Source: an uncultured Planctomycetaceae bacterium (GTDB lineage: Bacteria; Planctomycetota; Planctomycetia; Planctomycetales; Planctomycetaceae). From it: DNA of 52,752 nt. Below the pieces are notes generated by a model that worked only from the letters and a program-made list of their open reading frames with translations, ran no database searches and was not told where the DNA came from. The first letter of the stretch is position 1; each line of letters starts with the position of its first letter. Of the stretch, positions 17,143 to 31,432 are shown one piece after another. The DNA is taken from contig CAJWGB010000010.1 in assembly GCA_913031625.1 (NCBI GenBank), forward strand, positions 1 to 52,752. Reading direction: 5' to 3'. The position numbers and the translations under genes are program-made.

Positions 17143-17217
<75 letters not shown>

Positions 17218-17342
17218 GGGTATGGTTGGCGTGGTTTGGTGTCCCGTGTGGGGTGCCAGGTTTGTGTTTCTTGGTTGTGTTTTCTTTACGTTTTTGTTGG
17301 TGCTGACTGTGAAAGGGCAGTTGGCGTCATCTGGAGTTTGAG

Positions 17343-18539
17343 ATGGCAAAAGCAGTTTTTGAGCGGACAAAGCCTCACGTTAACGTGGGAACGATCGGTC
17401 ATATTGACCATGGTAAGACCACAACTACGGCCGCAATCCTTGCTGTTCAGGCAGCCAAGGGGCTGGGTGAGGTGAAGAGTTACGCAGATATCGCCAAGGG
17501 TGGTACTGTTCGTGACGAGACCAAGACGGTGACCATCGCTGCGAGCCACGTGGAGTATGAAACTCCCAATCGTCACTATGCTCACATCGACTGCCCGGGT
17601 CACGCTGACTTTATTAAGAACATGATCACTGGTGCCGCTCAGATGGACGGTGCCATTTTGGTTGTTGCTGCAGATAGTGGTCCGATGCCACAGACGAAAG
17701 AGCATATTCTGCTTGCTCGTCAGGTGGATGTTCCGGCTCTGGTTGTGTTTATGAACAAGGTTGACCTTGTTGATGACCCGGACCTGATCGAGCTGGTTGA
17801 AGAGGATATTCGTGACCAGCTGAACAAGTACGGCTTCCCTGGGGATGAGATTCCCATCATTCACGGGAATGCAAAGGGTGCTCTGGATAATCCGGATGAT
17901 GAGGCGTTCAGTGAGTGTGTCACGAAGCTGATGGAGGCTCTGGATAGTTACATTCCTCAGCCTGAGCGAGATCAGGACAAGCCATTCCTGATGGCGGTCG
18001 AGGATGTCTTCTCAATTGAAGGTCGTGGTACTGTTGCGACTGGCCGTATTGAGCAGGGTATCGTTCATGTTGGTGACAAGGTAGAGATTCTGGGTCTGCG
18101 AGACACTCAGGAGACGACCTGTACTGGTGTTGAGATGTTCCAGAAGACTCTGGAGGAGGGGCAGGCTGGTGACAATGTTGGTCTTCTGCTTCGTGGTTTG
18201 AAGAAAGACGACGTTCAGCGTGGTCAGGTTCTTGCTGCACCAGGCTCTATTCAGCCTCACACCAAGTTCGAGGGTGAGGTTTATGTTCTGGACAAAGATG
18301 AGGGTGGTCGTCACACGCCATTCTTCTCAGGCTACCGTCCTCAGTTCTACTTCCGTACGACTGACGTGACTGGAACGACAACTCTGCTCGGTGGGGCTGA
18401 GATGTGTACTCCGGGTGACAATGTCAAGGTGGAGGTTACTCTTGGTAAGCCGATTGCTATGGAAGACGGTAGCCGCTTCGCGATTCGTGAGGGTGGTCGA
18501 ACTGTTGGTTCCGGCGTTGTGACCAAGATTGTCGAGTAG
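17343..18539 (+). CDS. tuf: elongation factor Tu
   Basis: A 398-residue EF-Tu, the GTPase that delivers aminoacyl-tRNA to the ribosome. The G1 loop GHIDHGKT (residues 19-26), the G3 DCPGHADF (83-90) and the G4 NKVD are intact. Domains 2 and 3 are well conserved ([34 protein letters not shown]). Two parts are odd. The switch I block, normally ARGITINTSHVEY, reads [13 protein letters not shown] (about residues 60-72), so the near-invariant RG is replaced by KT while the Mg-binding Thr64 remains. The G5 motif reads GNAKGAL instead of GSALKAL. I believe other planctomycete EF-Tu proteins share this divergence. The gene follows four tRNAs, not fusA, and ends at a hairpin terminator (18570-18611). 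Confidence 0.97.
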   Translation: MAKAVFERTKPHVNVGTIGHIDHGKTTTTAAILAVQAAKGLGEVKSYADIAKGGTVRDETKTVTIAASHVEYETPNRHYAHIDCPGHADFIKNMITGAAQMDGAILVVAADSGPMPQTKEHILLARQVDVPALVVFMNKVDLVDDPDLIELVEEDIRDQLNKYGFPGDEIPIIHGNAKGALDNPDDEAFSECVTKLMEALDSYIPQPERDQDKPFLMAVEDVFSIEGRGTVATGRIEQGIVHVGDKVEILGLRDTQETTCTGVEMFQKTLEEGQAGDNVGLLLRGLKKDDVQRGQVLAAPGSIQPHTKFEGEVYVLDKDEGGRHTPFFSGYRPQFYFRTTDVTGTTTLLGGAEMCTPGDNVKVEVTLGKPIAMEDGSRFAIREGGRTVGSGVVTKIVE

Positions 18540-18569
18540 TTCACCCTCGTTTTTAAGGGTTGATGGATC

Positions 18570-18611
18570 AACTGCCTGTTTGTCGTTTGGTGGACAGGCA
18601 GTTTTCTGTTT
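18570..18611 (+). terminator. intrinsic terminator after tuf
   Basis: AACTGCCTGT (18570-18579) and ACAGGCAGTT (18594-18603) form a perfect 10-bp stem with a 14-nt loop, followed by TTCTGTTT. Being ahead of rpmG-secE-nusG, it may be partial, setting tuf level above the downstream genes. Confidence 0.75.
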
Positions 18612-18636
18612 GCTGGTTTTTTGAAAGGGCGGTTTC

Positions 18637-18789
18637 GTGCGAGAGTATGTTTGGCTGGAATGCACGGAGACTGGTCTTCGCAACTATCGAGTGATCAAGG
18701 AAACCCGCGGTACCGAGCGGCTTGAGTTGATGAAGTATTGTCCTAAGCTTCGTCGTCATACGCTGCACAAGGAATCGCGTAAGAAGTAA
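18637..18789 (+). CDS. rpmG: ribosomal protein bL33
   Basis: A 50-residue large-subunit protein starting at GTG, with GAAAGGG about 8 nt upstream. The sequence begins MREYVWLECTETG and ends RRHTLHKESRKK. Zinc-type L33 proteins have two CxxC pairs. Here each pair keeps only its first Cys (CTET and CPKL), so the zinc site is half lost and probably does not bind metal in the usual way. The order tuf-rpmG-tRNA-Trp-secE-nusG is a common bacterial arrangement, which supports the call. Confidence 0.93.
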   Translation: MREYVWLECTETGLRNYRVIKETRGTERLELMKYCPKLRRHTLHKESRKK

Positions 18790-18799
18790 CTGGTCCTCT

Positions 18800-18872
<73 letters not shown>

Positions 18873-18928
18873 TTTCTGCGTTGTGCTGCAGTCAGGCGTT
18901 GTGATCCTCAAGGCGGAAAGTGGGAGAG

Positions 18929-19369
18929 ATGGCAGAGAAAAGTGCCATTGCGTCCTTTAGGGCGGAACTGTTCAGTGCAAGGATACATAAGCCGAATCAG
19001 GGGCGTCTGGTTCGGCAGGCTTCCTTCGTTGGGATTGTTCTCGTTGCTGCGTTTGGCTGTTTCAGTCTGTCCAATGAGCTTCTTGGTGAGTATGAGCAAC
19101 GGGTTCGAGTTGGCGTTCCCATCGGAATTTGGGTGCTCCTTGCGTGGGTGGCCTTCCGGGTTGTGAATCTTCCTCGGTTCGTGGACTTTCTTGCAGCTGT
19201 AGATTCTGAGCGGGAAAAGGTGGTTTGGCCGGACAAGCCTCAGGTGCTGCGGTCGACCGTGGTTGTCATTACGACAATGTTGCTGATGGGGGTCTTCCTG
19301 TTTCTGGTGGATGCCTTTTGGCGTTTTCTGTTCAGTGTGATCCACTTTATCGAGTACACGCCAGGGTAG
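18929..19369 (+). CDS. secE: preprotein translocase subunit SecE
   Basis: A 146-residue SecE, the small clamp subunit of the SecYEG channel. Three hydrophobic helices are visible: ~residues 32-50 ([18 protein letters not shown]), ~64-84 ([19 protein letters not shown]) and ~113-138 ([20 protein letters not shown]). The diagnostic amphipathic stretch is [24 protein letters not shown], read in pieces, just before the last helix. The three-helix form matches E. coli SecE. The ATG at 18929 is preferred; an in-frame GTG at 18920 would add three residues. It is co-directional with nusG and separated from it by 139 bp. Confidence 0.93.
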   Translation: MAEKSAIASFRAELFSARIHKPNQGRLVRQASFVGIVLVAAFGCFSLSNELLGEYEQRVRVGVPIGIWVLLAWVAFRVVNLPRFVDFLAAVDSEREKVVWPDKPQVLRSTVVVITTMLLMGVFLFLVDAFWRFLFSVIHFIEYTPG

Positions 19370-19508
19370 GCGGGTGATTTGCGGTAGGGATGTGAGCCGA
19401 GTGCTTCAAATCCCTGAGTCTCGCCGGGGCTGTGGTTGCAATGAGCCAGGCAGGCGGTCAGGATACCCGGCTTCCTTTTTTTCCGGTCGTGGATGCGGCG
19501 GTGAAATA

Positions 19509-20060
19509 ATGTCCGACACTGAATCAGGCGAAAAACTGTGGTATGTGCTCAAGGTTCAGACGAACCGAGAGCGCACAATCCGCGACGCGCTGTTGAAAAA
19601 GATTCGGCTGGAAGGGCTGGAGGATTCCTTCGGGGAAATCATGATTCCCTCGGAGAAGGTGGTGGATACAAGAAGCGGAAAGGCCCGAGAACACGATCGG
19701 AAGCTTTTTCCCGGTTACATCATGATCAACATGATTCTGAATGATGAAACCTGGTACCTCGTCCGCGATACAGGTGGTGTAGGTGATTTTGCCGGATCGG
19801 CCGGGAAGCCGCTGCCAATGGAGCAGCATGAGGTGGATCGGATGCTCGGTAAGGCAGAAGAGGAGTCGGGTGCTCAGCCCAAGGTTAAGATTGCCTTTTC
19901 TGTTGGTGATGTAGTCAAGATTCGAGAAGGTCCATTTGAGTCATTTGAGGGCACGATCGAAGGGGTCGATGAGCACAACGGTAAGATTTCCGTGATGATC
20001 GACTTCTTCGGCCAGTCGAATCAGCTGGAACTCGACTACTGGCAGGTTGAGTCCGTCTAG
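19509..20060 (+). CDS. nusG: transcription termination/antitermination factor NusG
   Basis: A 183-residue NusG. The start ATG at 19509 begins [21 protein letters not shown]; upstream in-frame codons to 19374 are unlike NusG and are left out. The NGN domain (residues ~10-115) shows [22 protein letters not shown] and [13 protein letters not shown]. The KOW domain (~130-180) shows [23 protein letters not shown]. NusG binds the RNA polymerase clamp, suppresses pausing, and links polymerase to S10 (NusE) or Rho. Its place between secE and rplK is universal in bacterial operons of this type. Confidence 0.97.
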   Translation: MSDTESGEKLWYVLKVQTNRERTIRDALLKKIRLEGLEDSFGEIMIPSEKVVDTRSGKAREHDRKLFPGYIMINMILNDETWYLVRDTGGVGDFAGSAGKPLPMEQHEVDRMLGKAEEESGAQPKVKIAFSVGDVVKIREGPFESFEGTIEGVDEHNGKISVMIDFFGQSNQLELDYWQVESV

Positions 20061-20082
20061 AGATATTTGAGGTTGGTTGGCA

Positions 20083-20508
20083 ATGGGTAAGGAACTCACA
20101 GCACAGATTAAGGTACAGGTCCCTGGTGGGCAGGCAACGCCTGCTCCTCCTGTGGGTACTGCGCTTGGTCCGCATGGTGTGAACATTGGGCAGTTTGTTC
20201 AGCAGTTCAATGACCAGACGCGTGATCAGATGGGCGTTACGATTCCGGTCGTGATCAATGTCTATAATGACCGGTCGTTTGACTTCTCGCTGAAGAGTCC
20301 GCCGGCTGCGGTTCTGCTGAAGAAGGCGGCAGGCATTGCCAAGGGGTCTGGTAACCCGCTGAAGAACAAAGTGGGGACGGTCACTCGGGCTCAGCTTGCT
20401 GAGATCGCAGAGGCTAAGAAGGATGATCTTAACTCCAGTTCTGTGGAGCAGGCAGTCAAGGTGATTGCCGGCACTGCTCGCAGTATGGGGCTTGAGGTTG
20501 TTGAATAG
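20083..20508 (+). CDS. rplK: ribosomal protein uL11
   Basis: A 141-residue protein of the GTPase-associated centre, the usual family length. The ATG at 20083 is preferred over the in-frame TTG at 20077, since [25 protein letters not shown] matches the family start. The [16 protein letters not shown] segment contains the prolines of the thiostrepton-binding N-terminal domain. The C-terminal rRNA-binding domain ends [12 protein letters not shown]. Together with L10 and L7/L12 it recruits translation factors. It is 22 bp after nusG and is followed by rplA. Confidence 0.97.
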   Translation: MGKELTAQIKVQVPGGQATPAPPVGTALGPHGVNIGQFVQQFNDQTRDQMGVTIPVVINVYNDRSFDFSLKSPPAAVLLKKAAGIAKGSGNPLKNKVGTVTRAQLAEIAEAKKDDLNSSSVEQAVKVIAGTARSMGLEVVE

Positions 20509-20564
20509 TAATTGCTGGTTGGCATTAGAACACAACAGGTGAATCCCTTTTTGCAGGTGTAAAA

Positions 20565-21269
20565 ATGGCTCGTCGCTCCAAGCGAATGCAGGCTCTGGTG
20601 AAGAAAGCAGCGGACTACGGGGCTCTTGAGTTGGGTCCGGCCGTTGAGGCGTTGTTGTCTCTCGAGCAGGGGCTCCCCAAGGGGGTCAAGGCGTGTGGGT
20701 TCGATCAGGCTGTTGAGGTTGTTCTGCGGCTGGGTGTTGATCCTAAGCAGGCTGACCAGATGGTGCGTGGTTCCATTGTGCTGCCTCATGGGATTGGTAA
20801 GTCTCAGCGGATCATTGTGTTTGCTCAGGGCGACAATGTTAAAGTGGCTGAGGATGCTGGTGCGGAGGCTGTGGGCGGGAAAGAGCTTGCAGACAAAATT
20901 AAAGATGGCTGGCTGGACTTCGATGTGGCGATTGCTGCTCCCGACATGATGGGGGTTGTTGGTCCGCTTGGTCGAGTGCTTGGTCCTCGTGGTCTGATGC
21001 CTTCTCCTCGGGCGGGTACGGTCACGCAGGATATTGCGACGGCTGTAAGAGAATATAAGGCTGGTAAGGTTGAGTTCCGCGTTGATGCGGGTGGCAATGT
21101 TCACTGCCTGGTTGGGCGGATGTCGTTTTCGGCTCAGCAACTGCACGAAAACATCGACGCGCTTCTGCAGATGGTAAATGGGATGAAGCCGTCGGCCAGT
21201 AAGGGTGTTTACCTCAAGGGGATGAACATCTGTGGAACGATGACTCCCGCCATTTCAGTAGCTGTCTGA
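20565..21269 (+). CDS. rplA: ribosomal protein uL1
   Basis: A 234-residue L1-stalk protein of normal length. Signatures include the domain II segment [27 protein letters not shown] (read in pieces) and the C-terminal [22 protein letters not shown]1 moves deacylated tRNA out of the E site and in many bacteria represses its own operon by binding the mRNA leader. No obvious L1 target-like structure could be confirmed upstream of rplK. It follows rplK by 56 bp. Confidence 0.97.
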   Translation: MARRSKRMQALVKKAADYGALELGPAVEALLSLEQGLPKGVKACGFDQAVEVVLRLGVDPKQADQMVRGSIVLPHGIGKSQRIIVFAQGDNVKVAEDAGAEAVGGKELADKIKDGWLDFDVAIAAPDMMGVVGPLGRVLGPRGLMPSPRAGTVTQDIATAVREYKAGKVEFRVDAGGNVHCLVGRMSFSAQQLHENIDALLQMVNGMKPSASKGVYLKGMNICGTMTPAISVAV

Positions 21270-21322
21270 TCAGGATCATCTCGTGAATGCTGTGTTGATC
21301 GGCACGGTGAGAGGCAAGAATA

Positions 21323-21847
21323 ATGAGTCGTGAAATCAAGAGCATGCTGATCGCTGAGATCCAGGGGCGCCTGGGTGAGCATCGGGATATGCTGGTTGTG
21401 GATTGCTCAAAGCTGGATGCCAATGAGGCGAATCGCTGGCGGTTGGGCATTCGTGAAAAGAATATTTGTGCGTTAACTGTCAAGAATTCCATTGCTCGAA
21501 ATGCTCTGGCACAGCTGGGGATTGAGGGGCTGGATGAGATTCTGGCAGGGCCGTCGACCCTTGTGTGGGGCGGCGAGGATGTGGTGGCTCTTTCTAAGGA
21601 GATCACCAACTGGGCTAAGGAAATTGAGAGCCTTGAGGTCAAGGGGGCCACTGTTGAGGGGCAGAGCCTTGATCAGAAGGGTGTCACTGCACTCAGTAAG
21701 AGTCCGGGGCGAGCAGAGCTGATTGGCCAGATTGCCGGTTTGCTGCTGTCACCGGGGGCTCAGCTGGCAGGTGCTCTCCAGGGGCCTGGAGGTCAGCTGG
21801 CTGGCTGTCTGAAGGCGATCGCCGACGAAGAAGGTGGCGACGAGTAG
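21323..21847 (+). CDS. rplJ: ribosomal protein uL10
   Basis: A 174-residue stalk-base protein. The N-terminal rRNA/L11-binding domain starts [27 protein letters not shown]. The C-terminal helix that carries the L7/L12 dimers follows [29 protein letters not shown]. It anchors the L7/L12 stalk. The gap to rplA is only 53 bp, so there is no long rplJL leader such as the L10-binding leader of E. coli. The gap to rplL is 86 bp. Confidence 0.96.
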   Translation: MSREIKSMLIAEIQGRLGEHRDMLVVDCSKLDANEANRWRLGIREKNICALTVKNSIARNALAQLGIEGLDEILAGPSTLVWGGEDVVALSKEITNWAKEIESLEVKGATVEGQSLDQKGVTALSKSPGRAELIGQIAGLLLSPGAQLAGALQGPGGQLAGCLKAIADEEGGDE

Positions 21848-21933
21848 TCCAGGTAATTGCAATTGAAACACTTTGGAGGGCCGGCCGCCCTTCATGGCGA
21901 TAGCTTCTTTACAGAACGAAAGGTTAAGGAATT

Positions 21934-22359
21934 ATGTCAACTGCAGAAGCAGATGCTCCGGCACAGGAATTTGATGATGCCACAAAGGCGCTGGGTGACC
22001 AGATTGTCAAGCTGACTCTGCTGGAAGCCAAAAAGGTAGTCGACTACCTGAAGGAAGAGCATGGTATTGAACCTGCTGGAGGTGGTGCCGTTGTGATGGC
22101 AGGTCCTGCTGCTGGCGGCGACGACGATGGTGGTGGTGCAGCTGCCAAGACTGAATTCGACGTTATTCTGACCAGCGATGGTGGAAATAAGATTCCAGTC
22201 ATCAAGGCTGTCCGTGCTGCAACAGGTCTCGGCCTGAAGGAAGCCAAAGAGCTCGTCGAAGGTGCTCCGAAGCCCATCAAAGAGGGGATTTCGGAAGACG
22301 ATGCCAACAAGCTCAAAGAGGAAATCGAAGGAGCCGGTGGTTCCGTCGAGATCAAGTAG
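21934..22359 (+). CDS. rplL: ribosomal protein bL12 (L7/L12)
   Basis: A 141-residue stalk protein, longer than the usual ~120-125 residues owing to a longer N-terminal part ([21 protein letters not shown]). The flexible hinge is Gly/Ala/Asp-rich ([13 protein letters not shown]). The C-terminal factor-binding domain is canonical: [40 protein letters not shown]. It contacts EF-Tu, EF-G and IF2. A 383-bp gap with a strong hairpin separates it from rpoB, which suggests a step-down in expression between ribosomal and polymerase genes. Confidence 0.97.
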   Translation: MSTAEADAPAQEFDDATKALGDQIVKLTLLEAKKVVDYLKEEHGIEPAGGGAVVMAGPAAGGDDDGGGAAAKTEFDVILTSDGGNKIPVIKAVRAATGLGLKEAKELVEGAPKPIKEGISEDDANKLKEEIEGAGGSVEIK

Positions 22360-22742
22360 TTCGATGCCACATTTGTGGCTGAACTGTTGAGAAGCTTTGC
22401 TGGGGCGCTGAGGCGACGCAAGTCGCCTCAGCTGCTCAGTTTAGGTGGCACACGCGATTTCGATTTGTTACGCTTAGCGGCGGAGAATCGCTGTGCAACG
22501 GACTTTTGGTCGACGGCTGGTTGGATCATCAGAGCTCAATTGCCATCCGAATGTGGTGAAGAGAAGACAGGTGCCTCCTTGGCAGTTGTCTTTTGTCGCG
22601 CGCTTTGCGTAATTCAAAAATCATTCCGTGAATCGCTGCGCCCGCGTTGGCGGCATGGTGACCGATGTTGTCTGACCATACCAGCTCCGTACCAGTACTC
22701 TCCGTGTTTTGTCTGTCCTGTTGACAACTGAAGGCACCTCCT
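22360..22742. other. 383-bp rplL-rpoB intergenic region
   Basis: No credible gene is seen; a 118-codon plus-strand frame at 22375-22731 is composition noise. Its main feature is the stem-loop at 22407-22432. The rest has no recognisable promoter, though this spacing leaves room for one ahead of rpoB. Confidence 0.6.
22407..22432 (+). promoter_or_regulatory. stem-loop with GCAA tetraloop between rplL and rpoB
   Basis: GCTGAGGCGAC-GCAA-GTCGCCTCAGC is a perfect 11-bp stem closed by a GNRA tetraloop, followed 7 nt later by only three T. Its place matches the attenuator/RNase III region of the E. coli rplL-rpoB gap. It may be an attenuator, a processing site or a small palindromic repeat. Confidence 0.6.
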
Positions 22743-25700
22743 ATGCCAGTTCCCGCTGTTCGTACCATCGACCAGGATACGGTTCGCAACTTCGGCAAAA
22801 TCCAGGCCGACTACGAGATTTCCGATCTCACTCGAATTCAGACTGAATCCTATGCCAGGTTTCTGCAACTTGATCGTTCATCGCGCGATCGGCTGGAGCA
22901 GGGTTTGGAAGGGATTCTCCGTGAGGTTTTCCCGATCGAGAGTTACGACGGGCAGTTCCGTGTGGAATATGTCCGCTACGAACTTGGTAAGCCCCGGTAC
23001 GCTCCTGCCGAATGTCGTCAGCTTCGATTGACATATGGCATGCCCTTTCGGGTCTGGTTGCGTCTTATCAAAGAGCAACCGGTCGAGGAAGAGGTATATC
23101 TCGGCGATATCCCCATCATGATTGGTGGCGGTGAGTTCATCATCAACGGTGCAGAGCGTGTTGTTGTTTCGCAGCTGCATCGTTCGCCCGGTGTTGACTT
23201 CGTAATGGCAGAAGAGACTGCCAGCAGCGACCGCAAGACACAGTCCTGCCGCATCATTCCCGAACGCGGCAGTTGGATTGAGCTGATCGTGACCAAGAAG
23301 GATGCGGTTGCAGTTCGAATTGACCAGAGTGGTAAGTTTTCTGCGATGACACTGCTGCGAGCAATGTCACCAGACTACTCAACAGACGCCAATTTGATTC
23401 GTCTGTATCACGAGACAGAAGATCTGAAGGTTAGTCCGCGTTCCAAGCCGGAAAAGTATATCGGACAGTACGTTGTTGATGACGTGGTCTTCCCGGTTGG
23501 GCATGACAAGTGTGGCGAGATCCTCTGTGATGCCGGTGGCAAGCTGACTGAGCAGATGGTTGAAGACCTGATGGGTTCCGGCCTTCAGTCGATCGAAGTG
23601 GCCACTGATGTCAAGGATCCTGTGATCCTGAATTCACTGACGGAAGACACTACGTCCACGCACGAAGAGGCGTTGCTGCGGATCTATCAGCGTCTGCGTC
23701 CTGGTAATCCGCCGAACCTTGATAAGGCGGCTGACCTGTTTCGTGAAAAGTTTTTCGATCTCAATCGTTATCGACTGGGACGAGTTGGGCGATTCCGTAT
23801 TAATCGCAAGTTCAATCAGGACGTGCCTGATGATGAGATGACGCTTCGCCCCGAAGACTTTATCAACGCGATTCGTTACCTGATGCGTCTTCGGTTGAAT
23901 GACGAAACGGCGCATATTGACGATATCGATAATCTTGGTAACCGCCGTCTGCGAACGATTGATGAGCTGGCTGCCGATGAAGTGCGCAAGGGTTTTCTGA
24001 AGCTGCGACGCACGGTTCAGGAACGCATGGGAATGAAGGAAGTCGATGGCATGACGCCACGGACTCTGATTAATCCCAAGAGTGTTTCCGCGGCTATCGA
24101 TTTCTTCTACGGCCGAAGTGAGTTGTCGCAGGTCGTTGACCAGACCAATCCACTTTCGATGTTGACTCACGAGCGACGTCTGAGTGCGTTGGGGCCGGGT
24201 GGTCTGAACCGTAAACGTGCCGGTTTTGAGGTACGCGACGTTCACATTTCTCACTACGGTCGAATTTGCCCGATTGAAACTCCTGAAGGAACGAACATTG
24301 GGCTGATTTCGAGCCTTGGGATCTTTGCGAAGGTTGATGACTACGGCTTCCTGATCACGCCTTATAAAAAGGTGGTTGAAGGTAAGGTTACGGATGAGGT
24401 TGTCTGGCTGAGGGCCGATGAGGAATCGTTTGCTCATGTTGCTCCGGCTGACACGCCTATTCGAGATGGTGAGCTCCAGGACAATCTCGTTCTCGCTCGT
24501 TACAAGAGTGACGTGGTCTGGATTCCAAAAGGGCAGGTTGAGTACACAGACGTGGCTCCCTGCCAGATGGTTGGGGTTTCTGCCGGTCTGATTCCGTTTC
24601 TTGAGCACGACGATGCCAACCGTGCTCTCATGGGATCCAACATGCAGCGGCAGGCTGTGCCTCTGCTGATTACCGAGCGTCCGGTTGTTGGTACCGGCAT
24701 GGAAGACTTCGTTGCTCAGCACTCCGGGATGCTCCTGCGTGCTGAAAAGGCGGGGACCGTCAACTATGTGGATGCGGACAGAATTGAGGTGGATGGTCGC
24801 AACTATCCACTGAGGAAGTTTGTTCGCCTGAATGAGCGTACCTGCCTGAACCAGAAGCCAATTGTCGCTGTGGGTGACAAAGTGAAGGCCGGGCAGTTGA
24901 TGTGTGACAGTGCTGCCACAAAGAGCGGGACACTCGCTCTGGGCCGTAACGTGCTGGTCGCGTTTATGTCATGGTCGGGCTACAACTTTGAAGATGCGAT
25001 TATTCTATCTGAGCGTCTGGTGAAAGAAGATGTTTACACGTCGATTCACCTTGACGAGTTTGATGTCGAAATTCGCGACACCAAACTGGGGACGGAAGAG
25101 TTCACTCGCGACATTCCCAACGTCAGTGAAAAGGCGCTTCATCATCTTGATGAAGACGGCATTGTGAAGATCGGTACTCGAGTTCATCCGGGCGACATTC
25201 TCGTCGGTAAGGTGACTCCGAAAGCCAAGTCTGAACTGACGCCGGAAGAGAAGCTTCTGCACGCGATCTTTGGTCGTGCGGGTGAGGATGTGAAGAATGA
25301 ATCACTGGAAGTGCCCAGTGGTGTTGGCGGGATCGTGATTCACACCGAAAAGTTTTCTCGTCGTATGAGTCTTTCAGATCATGAACGCAATAAGTTCGAG
25401 AGCGATCTGAAGAAGATGGAGCAGGAGGGTGACGCTCGAATCACTACTGCTTTCAAGGATTTTGCGAAGCTGATGAAGGCTGAGCTGGGAGAGCCGCTGA
25501 CAGATCCTGATGGTCGTGACATCGCGACACTGGATGATGAGAAAGCCGTTGCGGAATTCGCTCGCGGTTTCGTGTCGTGGTTCGAAGGACTCGACATTCG
25601 CAGTGCTCAGAAGAAGACGGCCGCTCGTAAGCTGATGAAGAATGAGTGGTCGACGGTCGAGCTGATTATTGACGAAGAGGATCATCGGCTGAACAGCATG

Positions 25701-26465
25701 AAGCGAGGAGATGAGCTTCCGAGCGGCGTGTTGCAGATGGTTAAGGTCTTTGTCGCGTCCAAGCGGCAGATTTCTGTGGGCGACAAAATGGCTGGTCGTC
25801 ACGGAAATAAAGGGGTGATTTCCAAGGTTCTGCCTGTGGAAGACATGCCTTACCTCGAAGATGGAACACCAGTTGACATCATTCTGAACCCACTGGGTGT
25901 ACCAAGCCGTATGAACGTAGGGCAGATTCTGGAAACTCACCTTGGCTGGGCAGCCGGCAAGATGGGTTACCGAGCTGTTTGCCCTGTGTTTGATGGTGCC
26001 ACTGAAGAGGAAGTTCGTGGAGCTCTGGCGGAAGCCGGTTTGCCTGAGGAAGGTAAAGCTGTTTTGCGGGATGGCCGAACAGGCGATTCGATGGAGCAGA
26101 AGACCACTGTGGGTTACATCTACATGCTGAAGCTGCACCATCTTGTCGACGACAAGGTGCATGCTCGAGCAACCGGGCCTTACTCACTGATTACACAGCA
26201 GCCGCTGGGTGGTAAGGCTCGCTTCGGAGGTCAGCGATTTGGAGAGATGGAAGTCTGGGCGCTGGAAGCGTACGGGGCTGCATACATCCTTCAGGAACTG
26301 CTGACTGTGAAGAGTGACGATGTCGAAGGTCGTACCAAGATCTACGAGTCGATGGTGAAGGGTGAGAATACGCTGGAGGCTGGTACCCCCGCCAGTTTTG
26401 ACGTGTTGAACAATGAGATTCGGGGTCTGTGTTTGAATCTGCAGCTGGAAAAAGCTGGTCACTGA
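22743..26465 (+). CDS. rpoB: RNA polymerase beta subunit
   Basis: A 1240-residue catalytic subunit, about 100 shorter than E. coli RpoB. The fork-loop and rifampicin pocket reads [29 protein letters not shown] in pieces; the positions equivalent to E. coli Gln513, Asp516, His526, Arg529 and Ser531 are all wild type, so the target looks rifampicin-sensitive. Other landmarks are [19 protein letters not shown], the switch region [23 protein letters not shown] (in pieces) and the C-terminal clamp segment [24 protein letters not shown] (in pieces). It pairs with RpoC and RpoA, both in the window. The rpoC start follows after 75 bp. Confidence 0.98.
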   Translation: MPVPAVRTIDQDTVRNFGKIQADYEISDLTRIQTESYARFLQLDRSSRDRLEQGLEGILREVFPIESYDGQFRVEYVRYELGKPRYAPAECRQLRLTYGMPFRVWLRLIKEQPVEEEVYLGDIPIMIGGGEFIINGAERVVVSQLHRSPGVDFVMAEETASSDRKTQSCRIIPERGSWIELIVTKKDAVAVRIDQSGKFSAMTLLRAMSPDYSTDANLIRLYHETEDLKVSPRSKPEKYIGQYVVDDVVFPVGHDKCGEILCDAGGKLTEQMVEDLMGSGLQSIEVATDVKDPVILNSLTEDTTSTHEEALLRIYQRLRPGNPPNLDKAADLFREKFFDLNRYRLGRVGRFRINRKFNQDVPDDEMTLRPEDFINAIRYLMRLRLNDETAHIDDIDNLGNRRLRTIDELAADEVRKGFLKLRRTVQERMGMKEVDGMTPRTLINPKSVSAAIDFFYGRSELSQVVDQTNPLSMLTHERRLSALGPGGLNRKRAGFEVRDVHISHYGRICPIETPEGTNIGLISSLGIFAKVDDYGFLITPYKKVVEGKVTDEVVWLRADEESFAHVAPADTPIRDGELQDNLVLARYKSDVVWIPKGQVEYTDVAPCQMVGVSAGLIPFLEHDDANRALMGSNMQRQAVPLLITERPVVGTGMEDFVAQHSGMLLRAEKAGTVNYVDADRIEVDGRNYPLRKFVRLNERTCLNQKPIVAVGDKVKAGQLMCDSAATKSGTLALGRNVLVAFMSWSGYNFEDAIILSERLVKEDVYTSIHLDEFDVEIRDTKLGTEEFTRDIPNVSEKALHHLDEDGIVKIGTRVHPGDILVGKVTPKAKSELTPEEKLLHAIFGRAGEDVKNESLEVPSGVGGIVIHTEKFSRRMSLSDHERNKFESDLKKMEQEGDARITTAFKDFAKLMKAELGEPLTDPDGRDIATLDDEKAVAEFARGFVSWFEGLDIRSAQKKTAARKLMKNEWSTVELIIDEEDHRLNSMKRGDELPSGVLQMVKVFVASKRQISVGDKMAGRHGNKGVISKVLPVEDMPYLEDGTPVDIILNPLGVPSRMNVGQILETHLGWAAGKMGYRAVCPVFDGATEEEVRGALAEAGLPEEGKAVLRDGRTGDSMEQKTTVGYIYMLKLHHLVDDKVHARATGPYSLITQQPLGGKARFGGQRFGEMEVWALEAYGAAYILQELLTVKSDDVEGRTKIYESMVKGENTLEAGTPASFDVLNNEIRGLCLNLQLEKAGH

Positions 26466-26540
26466 TTTCATTCAACTGTTCATCACGCGTGTTCTTTCCG
26501 CTGATCCAGACAACGACGAATTTTATTTGAGGAGTCAGAC

Positions 26541-30854
<4,314 letters not shown>

Positions 30855-30868
30855 TTCGGGACCATGCG

Positions 30869-30894
30869 GCCGCCGATTCCGTGGAAACGGCGGC
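30869..30894 (+). other. GC-rich hairpin after rpoC
   Basis: GCCGCCG (30869-30875) and CGGCGGC (30888-30894) form a 7-bp stem with a 12-nt loop 14 bp after the rpoC stop. There is no T tract, so it is more likely an mRNA 3'-end or processing structure than an intrinsic terminator. Confidence 0.45.
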
Positions 30895-31010
30895 TGGATG
30901 TAGGGAATTAGATTGATTGCGGAAACGCAAGGTTGACGATCAAAGTAGGCACCGGTAGAGTGCCCCGTTCTATTTTTCAGCAGCTGTGGCGGCGAATAAG
31001 AAAAACTCTC

Positions 31011-31382
31011 ATGCCCACAATTAATCAGCTCGTACGCAAGCCTCGCAAAAAGCAGAAGGCCAAAAGCAAGACTCCTCTCCTGGAAGGTTGTCCGCAGAAA
31101 CGCGGTCACTGTCTGCAGGTGAAGACTGTAACGCCCAAAAAGCCGAACTCTGCTCTTCGAAAAGTGGCTCGTGTTCGACTGTCGAACAATAAAGAGTGCA
31201 CCGCCTATATTCCCGGTGAGGGCCACAACCTTCAGGAACACTCCATTGTGCTGGTGCGTGGTGGTCGTGTTCGCGACCTCCCCGGTGTTCGATACAAAGT
31301 GATCCGCGGCGTGCTTGATACGCTTGGTGTCAACGATCGACGCCAGGCTCGCAGCCGTTACGGCCAGAAGCGTCCTAAATAA
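31011..31382 (+). CDS. rpsL: ribosomal protein uS12
   Basis: A 123-residue decoding-centre protein. The ATG at 31011 begins the canonical [14 protein letters not shown]; the in-frame region back to 30933 is not S12-like. The alignment with E. coli S12 is gap-free to residue 90. The Lys43 loop ([11 protein letters not shown]) is wild type, but the second loop reads GGRVRDLPG, so residue 88 is Arg where E. coli has Lys. K88R is a known streptomycin-resistance change in other bacteria. S12 monitors codon-anticodon pairing. It heads the str group ahead of rpsG. Confidence 0.98.
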   Translation: MPTINQLVRKPRKKQKAKSKTPLLEGCPQKRGHCLQVKTVTPKKPNSALRKVARVRLSNNKECTAYIPGEGHNLQEHSIVLVRGGRVRDLPGVRYKVIRGVLDTLGVNDRRQARSRYGQKRPK

Positions 31383-31432
31383 CCTCTCTTTTGAAACTGC
31401 AGGACGGGGCATTCCCCGCACGGCATTGACTC

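Noticed and set aside
19374-19508. 45-residue N-terminal extension of NusG
   Set aside because: Cys/Gly/Arg-rich noise with no family similarity; the NGN domain begins right after the ATG at 19509.
22375-22731. 118-codon plus-strand frame between rplL and rpoB
   Set aside because: It runs through the 11-bp hairpin, has no ribosome-binding site, and its translation resembles no protein family.
23634-24722. 362-codon open frame antisense to rpoB
   Set aside because: Same reason: a long antisense frame over a strongly codon-biased gene with no independent coding signal.
30933-31010. Longer N-terminus for S12
   Set aside because: The in-frame extension is unlike S12, and [14 protein letters not shown] at 31011 is the canonical start.
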